The notes beneath the pieces were generated by a model, which was given only the letters and a program-made list of their open reading frames with translations, was not told the origin of the DNA and did not search any database. A DNA stretch of 64,000 nt, taken from the NCBI RefSeq assembly GCF_049650445.1, contig NZ_JBASAD010000022.1, positions 37,117 through 101,116 of the forward strand. The letters are read 5' to 3'. The stretch comes from Castellaniella sp049650445. Lineage in GTDB: Bacteria > Pseudomonadota > Gammaproteobacteria > Burkholderiales > Burkholderiaceae_B. Below are positions 25,141 to 33,700 of this stretch, one piece after another (position 1 is the stretch's first letter; every line of letters starts with the position of its first letter). The translations under genes were made by a program, and so were the position numbers.

Positions 25141-25826
25141 ACCACCTCGCCCGTCTGCCCGCCGCCCGGCGTGACGCCGTCGTGCTTGTGGGTGCTGTCG
25201 ATCACCTTGCCGTCATGTGTGATTGCGCCGCCGGTGAAGTTCGCGCCGCCTTCGATTGTGGTGCCCGCGCCGCCGCCCGACCCAGACAGGCCCGCCGTGT
25301 AGGTCAGCAGACCGTTTACCGTCACTTTGCTGTTGAACGTCGTCTGTTCGGCGTTGAAGGTGTTGGTCTGGCTATTCACGGTCATGGTGGGCACGTTGAT
25401 GGTCAGGTCGCCGCTGGGCGCCAGCTTGATGGTGCCAGGCCCGTACTGGATGCAGACATTCTCAGTATCTGCCACCGGCCCCGGGCGCATGACCGGCGTG
25501 GCGAAACAGTCGGACAGGTCGAACTGGCGCGGGTCGTCCGGGGCCTGATCGGATCCTGACAACCAGTTTTCCAGACTGCGCTGGCTGAAGTTCAGCTTCA
25601 CGGGGTCGCCCGGCTTGAGCGGCACCGTGACCATGGCGCGGCCGCCGTCGGCAATCGGCCAGCACACCGGCACCTGTACGATCTGCGGCGCGGACAGCGT
25701 CTGGCCGTTGGCCAACTGCTTGGGCATGGCCGGGCGCACCGTCGCGGTCTTGCCGTCATAGGCCACGATGACGCCCGGCAGGCAAACGTTGACCTCGGCC
25801 AACGCGGCTTGGATCAGCTCCTTCAT
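25137..25826 (-). CDS. Baseplate spike protein (gpV/gp45-like)
   Basis: The 229-aa protein has a Gp138/gpV-type OB-fold N-domain (GVIVAYDGKTATVRPAM...VPVCWPIADGG) and a beta-helical repeat region (about 130-200) rich in T/N. Near the C-terminus, the HKH in STHKHDGVTPGGG matches the metal-binding HxH tip of membrane-piercing spikes. It therefore forms the needle below the baseplate. Confidence 0.85.
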   Translation of the reverse strand: MKELIQAALAEVNVCLPGVIVAYDGKTATVRPAMPKQLANGQTLSAPQIVQVPVCWPIADGGRAMVTVPLKPGDPVKLNFSQRSLENWLSGSDQAPDDPRQFDLSDCFATPVMRPGPVADTENVCIQYGPGTIKLAPSGDLTINVPTMTVNSQTNTFNAEQTTFNSKVTVNGLLTYTAGLSGSGGGAGTTIEGGANFTGGAITHDGKVIDSTHKHDGVTPGGGQTGEVV

Positions 25827-26743
25827 TTTTTGTCCTTCTTACGTGGCGGCGCGTTGCGGTCCACCAGTTCCAGTTCGGTTTGCCAGTCGCCTGACCCGCC
25901 CCAGTCGCCCGTGTGGTGCAGCGCCTCGATCCGAAACCATCCTTCGATCGTGCGACTTTCCAGCTTCACCAGGTCGCCGGGATTGAGCGTGGGTAGCAAC
26001 AGGCTTTTGACCCGCCAGCCGTCGATCTGCTGCTTGGCCGAGACGATGTCCTTGTTGTCGCCGCTTCGCTGATCCTTCACGCGGGCCTTTTCGCGGGCGC
26101 CCTTGCGCATGCGCTCCGGATACCCGATCAGGCCGCTGTCGGCCGCCAGCACGAACGCCTGGCGCGGCGTGGTACCGAGGCGCGGGATAATCTGCAGCTC
26201 GCCGTTCTGGATCGACCATTCCAGGCCCGTGCCCTGCACGATCTTGTGCAGAGCCACTCGGGCGGCACCGTAGTAGCTGTAGCCGTTCTGCCAGACGCGA
26301 TCCGGCACGTCGGCGGCCATATTCAGGCGCAGGCCCATCTGGCGGGCCAGGTCGCGGGCGACAGTGTTGGCGCGCGCGCCCGGCCCATAGCCCAGGCTCA
26401 CCACGGTGTCGCGGATCTCGGCGTAACCGTCCAGCACCTCAAGCTCGGTCACCACATCCGGACCGTCGAAGTACGTCCAGGCCTCGGCCACGGTGCCATA
26501 GGCCAGCAGCAGCGGCCCGTCTTCCTCGGCGTAGCCAGCATACAGAGCCGCTACCGTATCGGGCTCCTCCATCGCCTCTCGAGTGTCTTTGGCCAGATTC
26601 CAGATGCGGATCTTCGTGACGTTGGGCTCTTCCTTGGTGTCCTTGTCCGCCTCGAAGGTGATCCGCATGGGCGGCACGATCTCCACGCCCTTCTGGCCCG
26701 GATGGCCCACCAGCAGGCGGTAGTCACGATTGAAGCGCGGCAA
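25823..26743 (-). CDS. Baseplate hub protein (gpD/gp44-like)
   Basis: The 306-aa protein precedes the spike gene with a 4-nt overlap, as hub genes do. It begins MPRFNRDYRLLVGHPGQKGVEI and includes MRITFEADKD, IRIWNL and a central GLRLNMAADVPDRVWQNGYSY region typical of contractile-phage hub proteins. The C-terminal tail is lysine-rich. Assignment rests on these patterns and gene order. Confidence 0.75.
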   Translation of the reverse strand: MPRFNRDYRLLVGHPGQKGVEIVPPMRITFEADKDTKEEPNVTKIRIWNLAKDTREAMEEPDTVAALYAGYAEEDGPLLLAYGTVAEAWTYFDGPDVVTELEVLDGYAEIRDTVVSLGYGPGARANTVARDLARQMGLRLNMAADVPDRVWQNGYSYYGAARVALHKIVQGTGLEWSIQNGELQIIPRLGTTPRQAFVLAADSGLIGYPERMRKGAREKARVKDQRSGDNKDIVSAKQQIDGWRVKSLLLPTLNPGDLVKLESRTIEGWFRIEALHHTGDWGGSGDWQTELELVDRNAPPRKKDKK

Positions 26744-27056
26744 CTTCGGCCTCCGTCAGGTAGTAGAGCGCAGCGGCGCCAGTCAGGAACGTGTCACGAC
26801 CGATCCGCAGATCGTCGTCGTTGGCGTAGACCACAAACTCGCCGGCCGGCACGGCCAGATGCCGGAACTGCTCAAGCAACGGCGTGTTGGGCACCAGCGA
26901 CAGCCCACGGATGATGTCCTCGTTGCGGGCATTGGCGATTCCCATCACCCAGATACCGGCCTCGCTGTTCCAGTCAAAGCGCAGGAAGAACGTCACATCC
27001 TCCAGGCCAGCCTCGATCACGAAGCTGTTTTGGTCACGCATGGGGATCTGGATCAT
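26724..27056 (-). CDS. Phage baseplate plug-like protein
   Basis: The 110-aa beta-rich protein starts MIQIPMRDQNSFVIEAGLEDV and contains WNSEAGIWVMGIANA and a FVVYANDD strand, as in small baseplate plug proteins (Pam3 gp18-like) encoded just before hub genes. The ATG at 27056 overlaps the upstream stop; a GTG three codons earlier is an alternative. Confidence 0.65.
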   Translation of the reverse strand: MIQIPMRDQNSFVIEAGLEDVTFFLRFDWNSEAGIWVMGIANARNEDIIRGLSLVPNTPLLEQFRHLAVPAGEFVVYANDDDLRIGRDTFLTGAAALYYLTEAEVAALQS

Positions 27057-27619
27057 TTGCCCCACCCCGTGCGGCTGGCCAGGTCGGACGGCGGCTCAGC
27101 CTGTGCCGACTCGGTGCTGGTCTTGCCGCCCTTGGCACCCGTCTGTCCAGCTTTTCCCTTGGCGCTGCCCTGGGCCTTGGCCGGCGGGATGTCGGCCTGG
27201 CGCAGACTCACCTTCTGAATCTTCTGGAATTCACAGGTGATAGTGATCTTCTCGCCTTCATTGGTGCGACCGATCTTGGCATTGCTCATGCCGTACTCGG
27301 TATAGATGTCCATCCCTGTGACGATGGTGACCGGCAGGCGGTCCCTGTGGATCTGGCGCAGCGCTTCCTTGGCCTGGATCAGCTTCGAGCGCCCACCGGC
27401 GCCCAGTAACAGAACGCCCGCCGCCGTCACCACACCAGACAGCGCCAGGCGCTCCGGCTCTTGCGTGATGTGGTCGGTCACCGGCGGGCCATCTTCGACC
27501 GCGTAGCCGGTGACATTCGCCGCCAGTTCCGTGTCCTCGGTCAGCAAGGCATCCAGAGGCACGCTGCCGATCATGGTCTGGGGGCTGCCCAGATTGAACA
27601 GGAGGGAGAGGAATGCCAT
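27053..27619 (-). CDS. Dit-like baseplate/tail protein
   Basis: The 188-aa protein begins MAFLSLLFNLGSPQTMIGSVPLDA and has the Dit-like core: TGYAVEDGPPVTDHITQEPERLAL, then LIQAKEALRQIHRDRLPVTIVTG and EKITITCEFQKIQKV. The last 50 residues are lysine/alanine/glycine-rich and probably flexible. An ATG at 27628 is an alternative start; neither has a strong ribosome binding site. A minus-strand terminator precedes it, so it may need its own promoter or antitermination. Confidence 0.78.
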   Translation of the reverse strand: MAFLSLLFNLGSPQTMIGSVPLDALLTEDTELAANVTGYAVEDGPPVTDHITQEPERLALSGVVTAAGVLLLGAGGRSKLIQAKEALRQIHRDRLPVTIVTGMDIYTEYGMSNAKIGRTNEGEKITITCEFQKIQKVSLRQADIPPAKAQGSAKGKAGQTGAKGGKTSTESAQAEPPSDLASRTGWGK

Positions 27620-27630
27620 TTCGATCATCC

Positions 27631-27657
27631 AAAAAGAAAGCGGCTCCAAAGAGCCGC
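27631..27657 (-). terminator. Minus-strand intrinsic terminator
   Basis: GCGGCTC-tttg-GAGCCGC followed by TTTCTTTTT on the minus strand, directly after the small gene at 27677-27892 and before the Dit-like gene. Confidence 0.75.
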
Positions 27658-27676
27658 CTTTGCTTACTGCCGTGCC

Positions 27677-27892
27677 TTACGTCCGTTTTGCCCACCGAAA
27701 CCGAAGCGTCGCCCACAACGCAGAGGCGTAGCCGCGCGACGTCAGCATGTTGGACACCAGCACGGCGTCCACTGCCACGGGGTCATGAGCAGGCAACAGC
27801 ATCCTAGCAATCGCGAACTTCGCGTGGTCGTATCGCGTAGTTCCAGGGAGGCGTGCAAGCCGCATTCTTACAAATTGTCGTATATTAGTCAT
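27677..27892 (-). CDS. Small hypothetical phage protein, 71 aa
   Basis: Starts MTNIRQFVRMRLARLPGTT and is arginine-rich, with a mid hydrophobic segment VAVDAVLVSNMLTSRGYASALWATL. GGAGG and AGG lie 5-11 nt upstream of the ATG, and a terminator follows directly, both supporting a real gene. Family not recognised. Confidence 0.5.
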   Translation of the reverse strand: MTNIRQFVRMRLARLPGTTRYDHAKFAIARMLLPAHDPVAVDAVLVSNMLTSRGYASALWATLRFRWAKRT

Positions 27893-27914
27893 TTTTACCT
27901 ATACCTCCGATCCA

Positions 27915-28661
27915 ATGAATTCTGCTGAACGTCTTTCCCGGCTAGCGAAGGCAATGACCTCATCTCCGTCTAATCCACAGCACGTGGGCATTCAAATGTG
28001 GCCGAACGTCCTGAGCTCGCTAACAGATCAGGAGTCTTGGGAAAATGATCAGATAAGTCGGTTCTTGGTGACGATCCAAGATGAGATAGCGGATCTCAAC
28101 GACGAACTAAGGGAGCGCGGCGTCCCTGAGACACTATTCGCCAATTACCTAACAAACATGCGATCATCCGTGGACCCTATGCGGCAAAAAGACAACTGGC
28201 AGTCACTGCTCAAGGCATTTGATAAACCCAGGACAGACTGCCTGCAGTGGGCATCATTGTATTTAGGAGACGAGGAAGAGGAGATCTCCAGGGAGGAGAT
28301 GGAAGACCTCGTTTCCGCTATAGAAAAACTAAAGAACCTCATCTCGACCGGACAAATCCCAGGCCCTTTGCGACGATCGATGCAAAAACACATCGCAAAC
28401 ATGGAAGATGCGATCGCAGACTACCCTATAAGAGGGGTGGGCTCTATCAGAACGGCACTAGAAGCCTCTACCGGAATCCTACACAGCAGCAAGGACGCCT
28501 ACAAATCCGCAATGCAAACCGATCAAGGAAGAGACATCATCGGATCGGCACGAGAAATGCTCGAGAAAGCCGGTGGACTTATCGATGCGGCGGGCAAGAA
28601 AGCCGACGCCATCGGAAAAATCGGATCTGCCTTGGGTGCGGCGTTCAAGCTTCTCTCATAG
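27915..28661 (+). CDS. Unknown plus-strand protein inserted in the tail operon (moron candidate)
   Basis: The 248-aa product is acidic and helical, beginning MNSAERLSRLAKAMTSSPSN. It includes a run of glutamates (LGDEEEEISREEMEDL) and a C-terminal alanine/glycine-rich helix (AGGLIDAAGKKADAIGKIG...) that might associate with membranes. Base composition is clearly AT-richer than its neighbours and orientation is opposite to the tail operon. No good ribosome binding site is seen. This is the pattern of a moron: a gene expressed from the prophage independent of lytic growth. I do not recognise the family. Confidence 0.65.
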   Translation: MNSAERLSRLAKAMTSSPSNPQHVGIQMWPNVLSSLTDQESWENDQISRFLVTIQDEIADLNDELRERGVPETLFANYLTNMRSSVDPMRQKDNWQSLLKAFDKPRTDCLQWASLYLGDEEEEISREEMEDLVSAIEKLKNLISTGQIPGPLRRSMQKHIANMEDAIADYPIRGVGSIRTALEASTGILHSSKDAYKSAMQTDQGRDIIGSAREMLEKAGGLIDAAGKKADAIGKIGSALGAAFKLLS

Positions 28662-28680
28662 CCGCCCGTAGGCGGCTGGT
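28662..28680 (+). terminator. Hairpin after the 248-aa gene
   Basis: AGCCGCC-cgta-GGCGGCT begins next to the stop codon. There is no T run, so it may be a weak or Rho-assisted stop. Confidence 0.45.
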
Positions 28681-28697
28681 GGAGCAAATCGATCCTT

Positions 28698-29417
28698 TCA
28701 GCGGCTAGCCTTCATCGCCTCGGCCTTCGCCTTCACCTCCTGATCAAACGACTTGGATTTGTTCAAGGCAGAAAGTTCTTTATCGCAAGCCTTTTGATCG
28801 ATTCCGCACCTCGTCTTCTCCCCCAGCCGAGCCTCTGAGACGGACAGCAGAGCGCCCATCCGCAGGCCAAGTCCGTCAAATTCGTCATTTTCAGGGTGAC
28901 GAATTGCGCCCAACATCTTCTCCTTGATATCCGACTCAAACTCATCACCGAATCGGCACCCGGCGAGCATGGGCGCGCCCAAAACAATACCGCCGCCCTG
29001 ACAGACAATCATAACTTTGGCTCCCTTCCGAAGCTTGGCGACACGCGGTGCCGACCCACCATCGAACGCTGCCTGAACAGCAGAGAATTCTGGGCCGTCG
29101 AGCACAAGAAACGGAGAATTCCCCATACCGCTCTTGATGGCTTTCACATTGCCAGCCACCAAAAGGCGTTTTCGATAGTATTGCTGGTCACCAAGAACTT
29201 CGTTCTGACGATAGTCGTCGGAGATTTTTTTCGCCGTCACCCGCTCAATATCTAGGATGCCACCAGATACCGATCTCGCTCCTTTCAGGAAACTGCCGAA
29301 ATCGTTCTGGAAATAATACTCAAAGATCGCGGCTTGCTTGGCGTTCATTCCTCCGGCAGCGAAGGTCGCTCCGGGCACAATCAGACCAACCGTCAGAAAC
29401 AAAGACCGCCAAAGCAT
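28698..29417 (-). CDS. Exported OB-fold protein (tRNA_anti-like), moron candidate
   Basis: The 239-aa protein has a signal peptide (MLWRSLFLTVGLIVPGATFA, cleavage around residue 20). Two segments with the OB-fold tRNA_anti-like pattern follow, such as KRLLVAGNVKAIKSGMGNSPF and KGAKVMIVCQGGGIVLGAPMLAGC. Such proteins are usually chromosomal exported proteins, not tail parts. It lies between the tape measure and Dit genes, on the same strand, so it may be transcribed with the late genes or from its own promoter. Confidence 0.65.
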   Translation of the reverse strand: MLWRSLFLTVGLIVPGATFAAGGMNAKQAAIFEYYFQNDFGSFLKGARSVSGGILDIERVTAKKISDDYRQNEVLGDQQYYRKRLLVAGNVKAIKSGMGNSPFLVLDGPEFSAVQAAFDGGSAPRVAKLRKGAKVMIVCQGGGIVLGAPMLAGCRFGDEFESDIKEKMLGAIRHPENDEFDGLGLRMGALLSVSEARLGEKTRCGIDQKACDKELSALNKSKSFDQEVKAKAEAMKASR

Positions 29418-29449
29418 ATCGCCCTCCTCCTGTAGCGTTCGGCTTTATT

Positions 29450-31210
29450 CTAAGGCATCGCCTCGACGTTGGGGGTCAGATGTCCCGGAGGCATCACAGG
29501 CACAGCAGAGCCATATCCGCGTCGCACACCATCCTCTGCCGCTCGACCAACGGCAGTCGGGTTCCCAGCAACGCCCTGAATCGTGATATTCGTCTGGCGA
29601 TTGTCCTGGGCTGAAACCGAAGCGCTCCCAGCTCCCTGAACAGTTGACGCTGATGGGCCGGGTTTGCTCCCCTTGAGGATGTCCGGCACCAGCCCATCAA
29701 AGAATCCAACCAGTCCGTCTTTCTTTTCAATGAACCAGTCCAGCAACCGCTGAAAGCTGGCTCTCACCTCAGCCCAGGACTGCGCCGCGCCCTCCGTGAA
29801 CGCCTTCCAGATATCCTCTCCGGCTTTCTGGATGTCGCCCCAATAGCGGATGATGATCAGCGCCACGGCGGCAATAGCTGTCGGAATCCAGCCGATCAGC
29901 ATCGCAACGCCGGCGATGACCAGCCCAGCCGTCCCCCACTTCTTGGCAAACTCGCCCACGGACAAGCTGGCATCGCCGATCAGGTTCTTCACGCCCTCCA
30001 GGATGCCTTTCACCCAGTCGATCTGCGTCTTCCACTCTTCCGACCGGCCAATGATCCCGCCCAGTACAGACTGGCCACCGCGCAGCCACGTCAGTACATC
30101 ATCACCGATCAGCCTGATGGCCTCCAGAATGGCGTACATGCGCAGGAACGGCCACAACGCGGCCATTGAGGCGCCACGCATCGCCCGCAGCAGCGGCAGC
30201 AGCCGCATCACGCCGGCGGCCAGCAGCGCCATGGCCCCGATCTTGACGATTTCGGTCATGTTCTGGGCAATCAGCTTGGCTAGGCCGTAGAACGTCGCGC
30301 TGGCCGCGCTGGCCCGGTTCATCTGCCAGACCATCCGCCCCCAGGCATTACGGATCAGCGTAGCGCCGCGCCCGAAGGTCTTGGGCATGCGGTCGAATTC
30401 TTCGTTGATGCTCTCGCCTAGCTTCAGCAGACCGCCAGCCAATGCCTTGCTGGTGAGCTTGCCCTCCTGGCCCATCTGGCGCAGTTGTCCAACCGACACG
30501 CCGAAGGAATCAGCAACAGCCTGGGCCAGACGCGGAGCCTGTTCCAGAATAGAATTCAGTTCGTCGCCGCGCAACACGCCGGAGCCCAGGGCCTGGCCCA
30601 ACTGTGTGAGTGCCGCCTGCTGGCTGCCGGCCGACCCGCCGCCAATGGTCAGCAGCTTGCCAATGGTGTCGGTCAGTTGCAGCGACTGATCCAGCCCCAA
30701 GCCCAGTTCCTTGCGGTTGCGGCTGACGCTGGTGAACAGGTCTCCCGTGGCCAGGTAATCTTGGCCAGACGCCTGCGCACTGGCATACAGGCTCTTGAGC
30801 GCCCGCTGCTGGTCCTCGATGCTGTCGGTTGCCAGGCCGATGCGCGCCTCGACGCCAGACCACTCATCCGCCAAGCCGGCCGCGGCTGTCACGCCGACAT
30901 AGGCCAGTGCACCACGGATGTACCCTGCCAGCGCCGTGTACCCGCCGCCGATCTCGCGGACGTTTCGCGCGGACTGACGCTGCTCGCGGTTCAGGCGGCG
31001 CTGTTCGCGGATGCCCTGGATGACCTTGCCGGGCACCAGGCCATAGCTGGCCAGCGCCTGGTTGACGCCTTCGCGCCAGCCCTGCATGGCCGCACGGCCC
31101 ACGCCAGAGACCTGCTGGCCAACCGTGCGTGCCTTCTTGGCGTATTCAGTCAAGCCGGTACGATCCACCTGATACCTCAACAGCGTGACAAGCTCGCGGA
31201 CAACGCTCAT
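29450..31210 (-). CDS. Tail tape measure protein
   Basis: The 586-aa protein has an N-terminal helical region, a TP901-type tape-measure domain (about 90-310) including QLGQALGSGVLRGDELNSILEQAPRL, and hydrophobic segments around 320-350 and 430-455. As a rule about 0.15 nm per residue, this predicts a tail near 88 nm. The start overlaps the chaperone stop (TAATG). Confidence 0.93.
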   Translation of the reverse strand: MSVVRELVTLLRYQVDRTGLTEYAKKARTVGQQVSGVGRAAMQGWREGVNQALASYGLVPGKVIQGIREQRRLNREQRQSARNVREIGGGYTALAGYIRGALAYVGVTAAAGLADEWSGVEARIGLATDSIEDQQRALKSLYASAQASGQDYLATGDLFTSVSRNRKELGLGLDQSLQLTDTIGKLLTIGGGSAGSQQAALTQLGQALGSGVLRGDELNSILEQAPRLAQAVADSFGVSVGQLRQMGQEGKLTSKALAGGLLKLGESINEEFDRMPKTFGRGATLIRNAWGRMVWQMNRASAASATFYGLAKLIAQNMTEIVKIGAMALLAAGVMRLLPLLRAMRGASMAALWPFLRMYAILEAIRLIGDDVLTWLRGGQSVLGGIIGRSEEWKTQIDWVKGILEGVKNLIGDASLSVGEFAKKWGTAGLVIAGVAMLIGWIPTAIAAVALIIIRYWGDIQKAGEDIWKAFTEGAAQSWAEVRASFQRLLDWFIEKKDGLVGFFDGLVPDILKGSKPGPSASTVQGAGSASVSAQDNRQTNITIQGVAGNPTAVGRAAEDGVRRGYGSAVPVMPPGHLTPNVEAMP

Positions 31211-31464
31211 TACTTGTTCCTTTCCATTTGCGCATGCTCAGCGGCCTGCTGGGCGTCCAGTAGCTGATTGAGGGTGATGAGATCGGTCAGATCAACTTCG
31301 CAGCGCCTGACCTCGCCCAGCGTCACCTTCCCGGCCAGGATGGGACGCCAGATGAGGAATTCCGCCGTTATTCGGTCGGAGTACCGCCCAACAGGCCGCC
31401 CGCCTGGAATTTCTGGGCCAGTCCAGTCCGGCTGACCCAGGCGGCCAAAGGGCGGCCAAACCAC
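31210..31464 (-). CDS. -1 frame extension of the tail assembly chaperone (GT-type)
   Basis: This frame is -1 relative to the chaperone gene at 31368-31835 and continues past its stop codon up to the tape measure. Its last part (ITAEFLIWRPILAGKVTLGE...LNQLLDAQQAAEHAQ) is well formed. The overlap contains the heptamer CCCTTTG (31452 to 31446 on the minus strand), read as C CCT TTG in the first frame, which fits X XXY YYZ. A slip there would give a fusion of about 208 aa. A GTG at 31464 could alternatively start a separate protein. Confidence 0.6.
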   Translation of the reverse strand: MVWPPFGRLGQPDWTGPEIPGGRPVGRYSDRITAEFLIWRPILAGKVTLGEVRRCEVDLTDLITLNQLLDAQQAAEHAQMERNK

Positions 31465-31835
31465 ACGCGCAAGGCATGGAACAGCAGTTCCAGCACATCG
31501 GTGAATTCCGCGAATGCCATAGCCTTGGCGGCGGCATCCAGAGGCACCAAGTTGCCGTTGAGCTCGACCGAGATCAAATCTTTGGTCAACAGGCGATTGG
31601 TCCAGCCGATCAGTTGCTTGCCATCCAAACGCTGTGATAGCTTCGCGATTGCGCCAGCCATCGCCGCTTCGTCCCGCACATCATCTTGGCCACCAGCCAG
31701 CAGGGACACCAGGCCGCCCGCCGCCGGCAGAATGTCCTTTTGCAGGTCACCAAAGATCGCCAGCGCCTCGAAAGCATCCAGGGGTTGGATCAGAAAAGCG
31801 GTGCCGCTGACGGTCACCTCGATAGGCTTTGCCAT
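31368..31835 (-). CDS. Tail assembly chaperone (G-type)
   Basis: The 155-aa protein starts MAKPIEVTVSGTAFLIQPLD and includes FEALAIFGDLQKDILPAAGG. It lies between tube and tape measure genes, the constant location of the G/GT chaperone pair that protects the tape measure during tail assembly. The start overlaps the tube-gene stop by 1 nt. A probable programmed -1 frameshift extends it into 31210-31464. Confidence 0.72.
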   Translation of the reverse strand: MAKPIEVTVSGTAFLIQPLDAFEALAIFGDLQKDILPAAGGLVSLLAGGQDDVRDEAAMAGAIAKLSQRLDGKQLIGWTNRLLTKDLISVELNGNLVPLDAAAKAMAFAEFTDVLELLFHALRVWFGRPLAAWVSRTGLAQKFQAGGLLGGTPTE

Positions 31836-32260
31836 CAGTTCGTCCCCCCGTTATGGAACAGGCCGGCGGCCTCGAGCGTCCACTCACGGGCCTCTAAGCC
31901 TTTGCCAAATGTCGCCTTGGCATGCTTGACCACCCAGCCGGTGCCGCCAAATAAGGTCGTTCCACGCAAGTCGGTGACCGCAATCGGCACGGCGCCGTCT
32001 CCACCAGAGACCCGATCAGCCAAATGCAGAGCTGACAAGATGTCGTTGCTGCGACTGGTCTGCTGTAGGGTCACGGTGATGGTGTGGCGAGAATCCAGGC
32101 TCATCGCCCGGGCGACCTCGCCGTCGGCGCCGGCTTCGCTGGTTACGCCGTCACCCAGTGGCTCGATGTCCACGAACGTGCCGTCAGCAAATCCCGACAG
32201 CGCGGCCACCCCTACGATGACCTTCACCCGATCGGGCGAATAGGTTTTCACGTCTGCCAT
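31835..32260 (-). CDS. Tail tube protein, DUF3277 family
   Basis: The 141-aa protein starts MADVKTYSPDRVKVIVGVAAL and has SRHTITVTLQQTSRSNDILSALH and KATFGKGLEAREWTLEAAG, matching DUF3277 (KPP10-type) contractile tail tube proteins. It follows the sheath gene after 13 bp, the usual order. Confidence 0.85.
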   Translation of the reverse strand: MADVKTYSPDRVKVIVGVAALSGFADGTFVDIEPLGDGVTSEAGADGEVARAMSLDSRHTITVTLQQTSRSNDILSALHLADRVSGGDGAVPIAVTDLRGTTLFGGTGWVVKHAKATFGKGLEAREWTLEAAGLFHNGGTN

Positions 32261-32273
32261 TTCTCAGCGCTCC

Positions 32274-33638
32274 TTAAAAGTCGTAGACCAGAGATCCCTT
32301 GATCTCGGTCGTGTGGATGGCTCCGGCCAATCGGGCAGTGAATTTCAGGTCGCGCAGCACCCGGTTGGCCTTGTCGTTGGTGAGGATTTGGCTGGCGCGC
32401 GGCACACCGATGGTGTAGGACGGGATCACCTGGTCGTTCTCGTCCAGTTCGGGCGGCGCGATGCCGCCACGGCGCACGTTCAGGTCCAGTGGATCGCGGA
32501 TGGCGTTGGCCATGAGCTGAATGCCGTCGTCGGTGTACGGCGCCTTGCCAGTCGAATTGGTCGCCCGCACGATGGCGCCCACGGCCGCCACCTTGATCTG
32601 CTCGGCCAGTTGGTCGCGCAACCGGATGACATCAATCCACTCGCCAGCGGCCACGCGCCCGCCCTGGGTGACCGCGAAATTGCGGAACATCTCGAAGGTG
32701 GTGACGTTCTTGCCCTTGGCGGTGATGTATTCGCCCTCCCGCAGCGGGCTGACGGCCACGCCGGCCAGTTGGACATTGGCCCAAGATTCCTGCCCCGCGT
32801 AGTAGGTGAAGCGGTTGCTCATGAGCGCCGCTTCCGGGTACTGGGTATCAGCGCTGGCGCTGTACATCGCCGACGTGCGGAAATACTGGTTCTCCATCAG
32901 GTAGCTGGCGATATCGCTGGTGGCGCCCGAGTCAATGATGTTGGGATCCTTAGAGGCCGTGGAGAACAGCTTTTCGTTCGCCTCGGTCCAGGCCGCCGCA
33001 TCTTTCACGTCTTGCACGACACGGCTGGTCAGGATCAGGCCGTACCAGTTCGACATCTCGCCGTTGACGGCGGCCAGGGCATCGGTCGCCGATTCGGCGC
33101 TGGCAGCCAGGACCATCTCCAGGTTGCCGGCCACGCTGAGCGCCATCGGCTTGCCGGCTTCATCGTTGATCAGAGCAATATCCGCGGCCGTGGCGGTCGC
33201 CGTGACAGGCGCCGCCGTGCCGTTGATCGCTGCGGCCAGACCGGTGGCGATAGCCGCCTCATCGTCGGCCTGCAGCCCAGCATAGGACGCCTTCACGGAC
33301 TGTTGGGTACCCGTACCATCGCGCCATTTGAGCGTGACAGAGTATTCCGCCACCGCAGCCTTGGTAACCGTGACGGTCGCGCCGTCGACCTGGCGCCGGC
33401 CGATGTAGCACTGCGCGACGTGCGGGGTCTGGCTGAAGACGTCGCGCGCCGCCCGGTACAGAGGATCCGTGGCGGGCAGGCCCATGTCCAGCAGTTCGTC
33501 GGCGCCGGTGATGACCAGCACCCGGTTGGTGGACAGGACATGACTTCCCAGGATCAGCATGTCGTTGAAGGACTTTTCGTCGATCGCCAGGGTGCCGAGG
33601 GAAATCACGACATTGGCGATCCGGTCGAGGTTTGCCAT
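32274..33638 (-). CDS. Contractile tail sheath protein, DUF3383 family
   Basis: The 454-aa protein fits the DUF3383 sheath family: MANLDRIANVVISL at the start, ...YIGRRQVDGATVTV, SNWYGLILTSR, an NRFTYYAGQESWANVQLAG block and a C-terminal PRASQILTNDKANR...GAIHTTEIKGSLVYDF. GGAGCCTCCT precedes the ATG. With the tube gene it shows that the virion is contractile. Confidence 0.92.
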   Translation of the reverse strand: MANLDRIANVVISLGTLAIDEKSFNDMLILGSHVLSTNRVLVITGADELLDMGLPATDPLYRAARDVFSQTPHVAQCYIGRRQVDGATVTVTKAAVAEYSVTLKWRDGTGTQQSVKASYAGLQADDEAAIATGLAAAINGTAAPVTATATAADIALINDEAGKPMALSVAGNLEMVLAASAESATDALAAVNGEMSNWYGLILTSRVVQDVKDAAAWTEANEKLFSTASKDPNIIDSGATSDIASYLMENQYFRTSAMYSASADTQYPEAALMSNRFTYYAGQESWANVQLAGVAVSPLREGEYITAKGKNVTTFEMFRNFAVTQGGRVAAGEWIDVIRLRDQLAEQIKVAAVGAIVRATNSTGKAPYTDDGIQLMANAIRDPLDLNVRRGGIAPPELDENDQVIPSYTIGVPRASQILTNDKANRVLRDLKFTARLAGAIHTTEIKGSLVYDF

Positions 33639-33650
33639 AGGAGGCTCCTA

Positions 33651-33668
33651 TAAAAACCGCATCAGCGG
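33651..33668 (-). terminator. Short minus-strand terminator-like hairpin before the sheath gene
   Basis: CCGC-tgat-GCGG followed by TTTTTAT. The stem is only 4 bp; it sits immediately upstream of the sheath ribosome binding site. Confidence 0.4.
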
Positions 33669-33670
33669 CC

Positions 33671-33700
33671 CAGAAAGAAGAAGCCCGGCTCGGAGCCGGG
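33671..33700 (-). terminator. Minus-strand terminator after the Rha-family gene
   Basis: CCCGGCTC/GAGCCGGG stem followed on the minus strand by CTTCTTCTTTCT, right at the stop codon of the Rha gene. Confidence 0.65.

Noticed and set aside
32313..33653. 446-codon plus-strand frame opposite the sheath gene
   Set aside because: Antisense shadow; no start signal and the sheath protein is unmistakable on the other strand.
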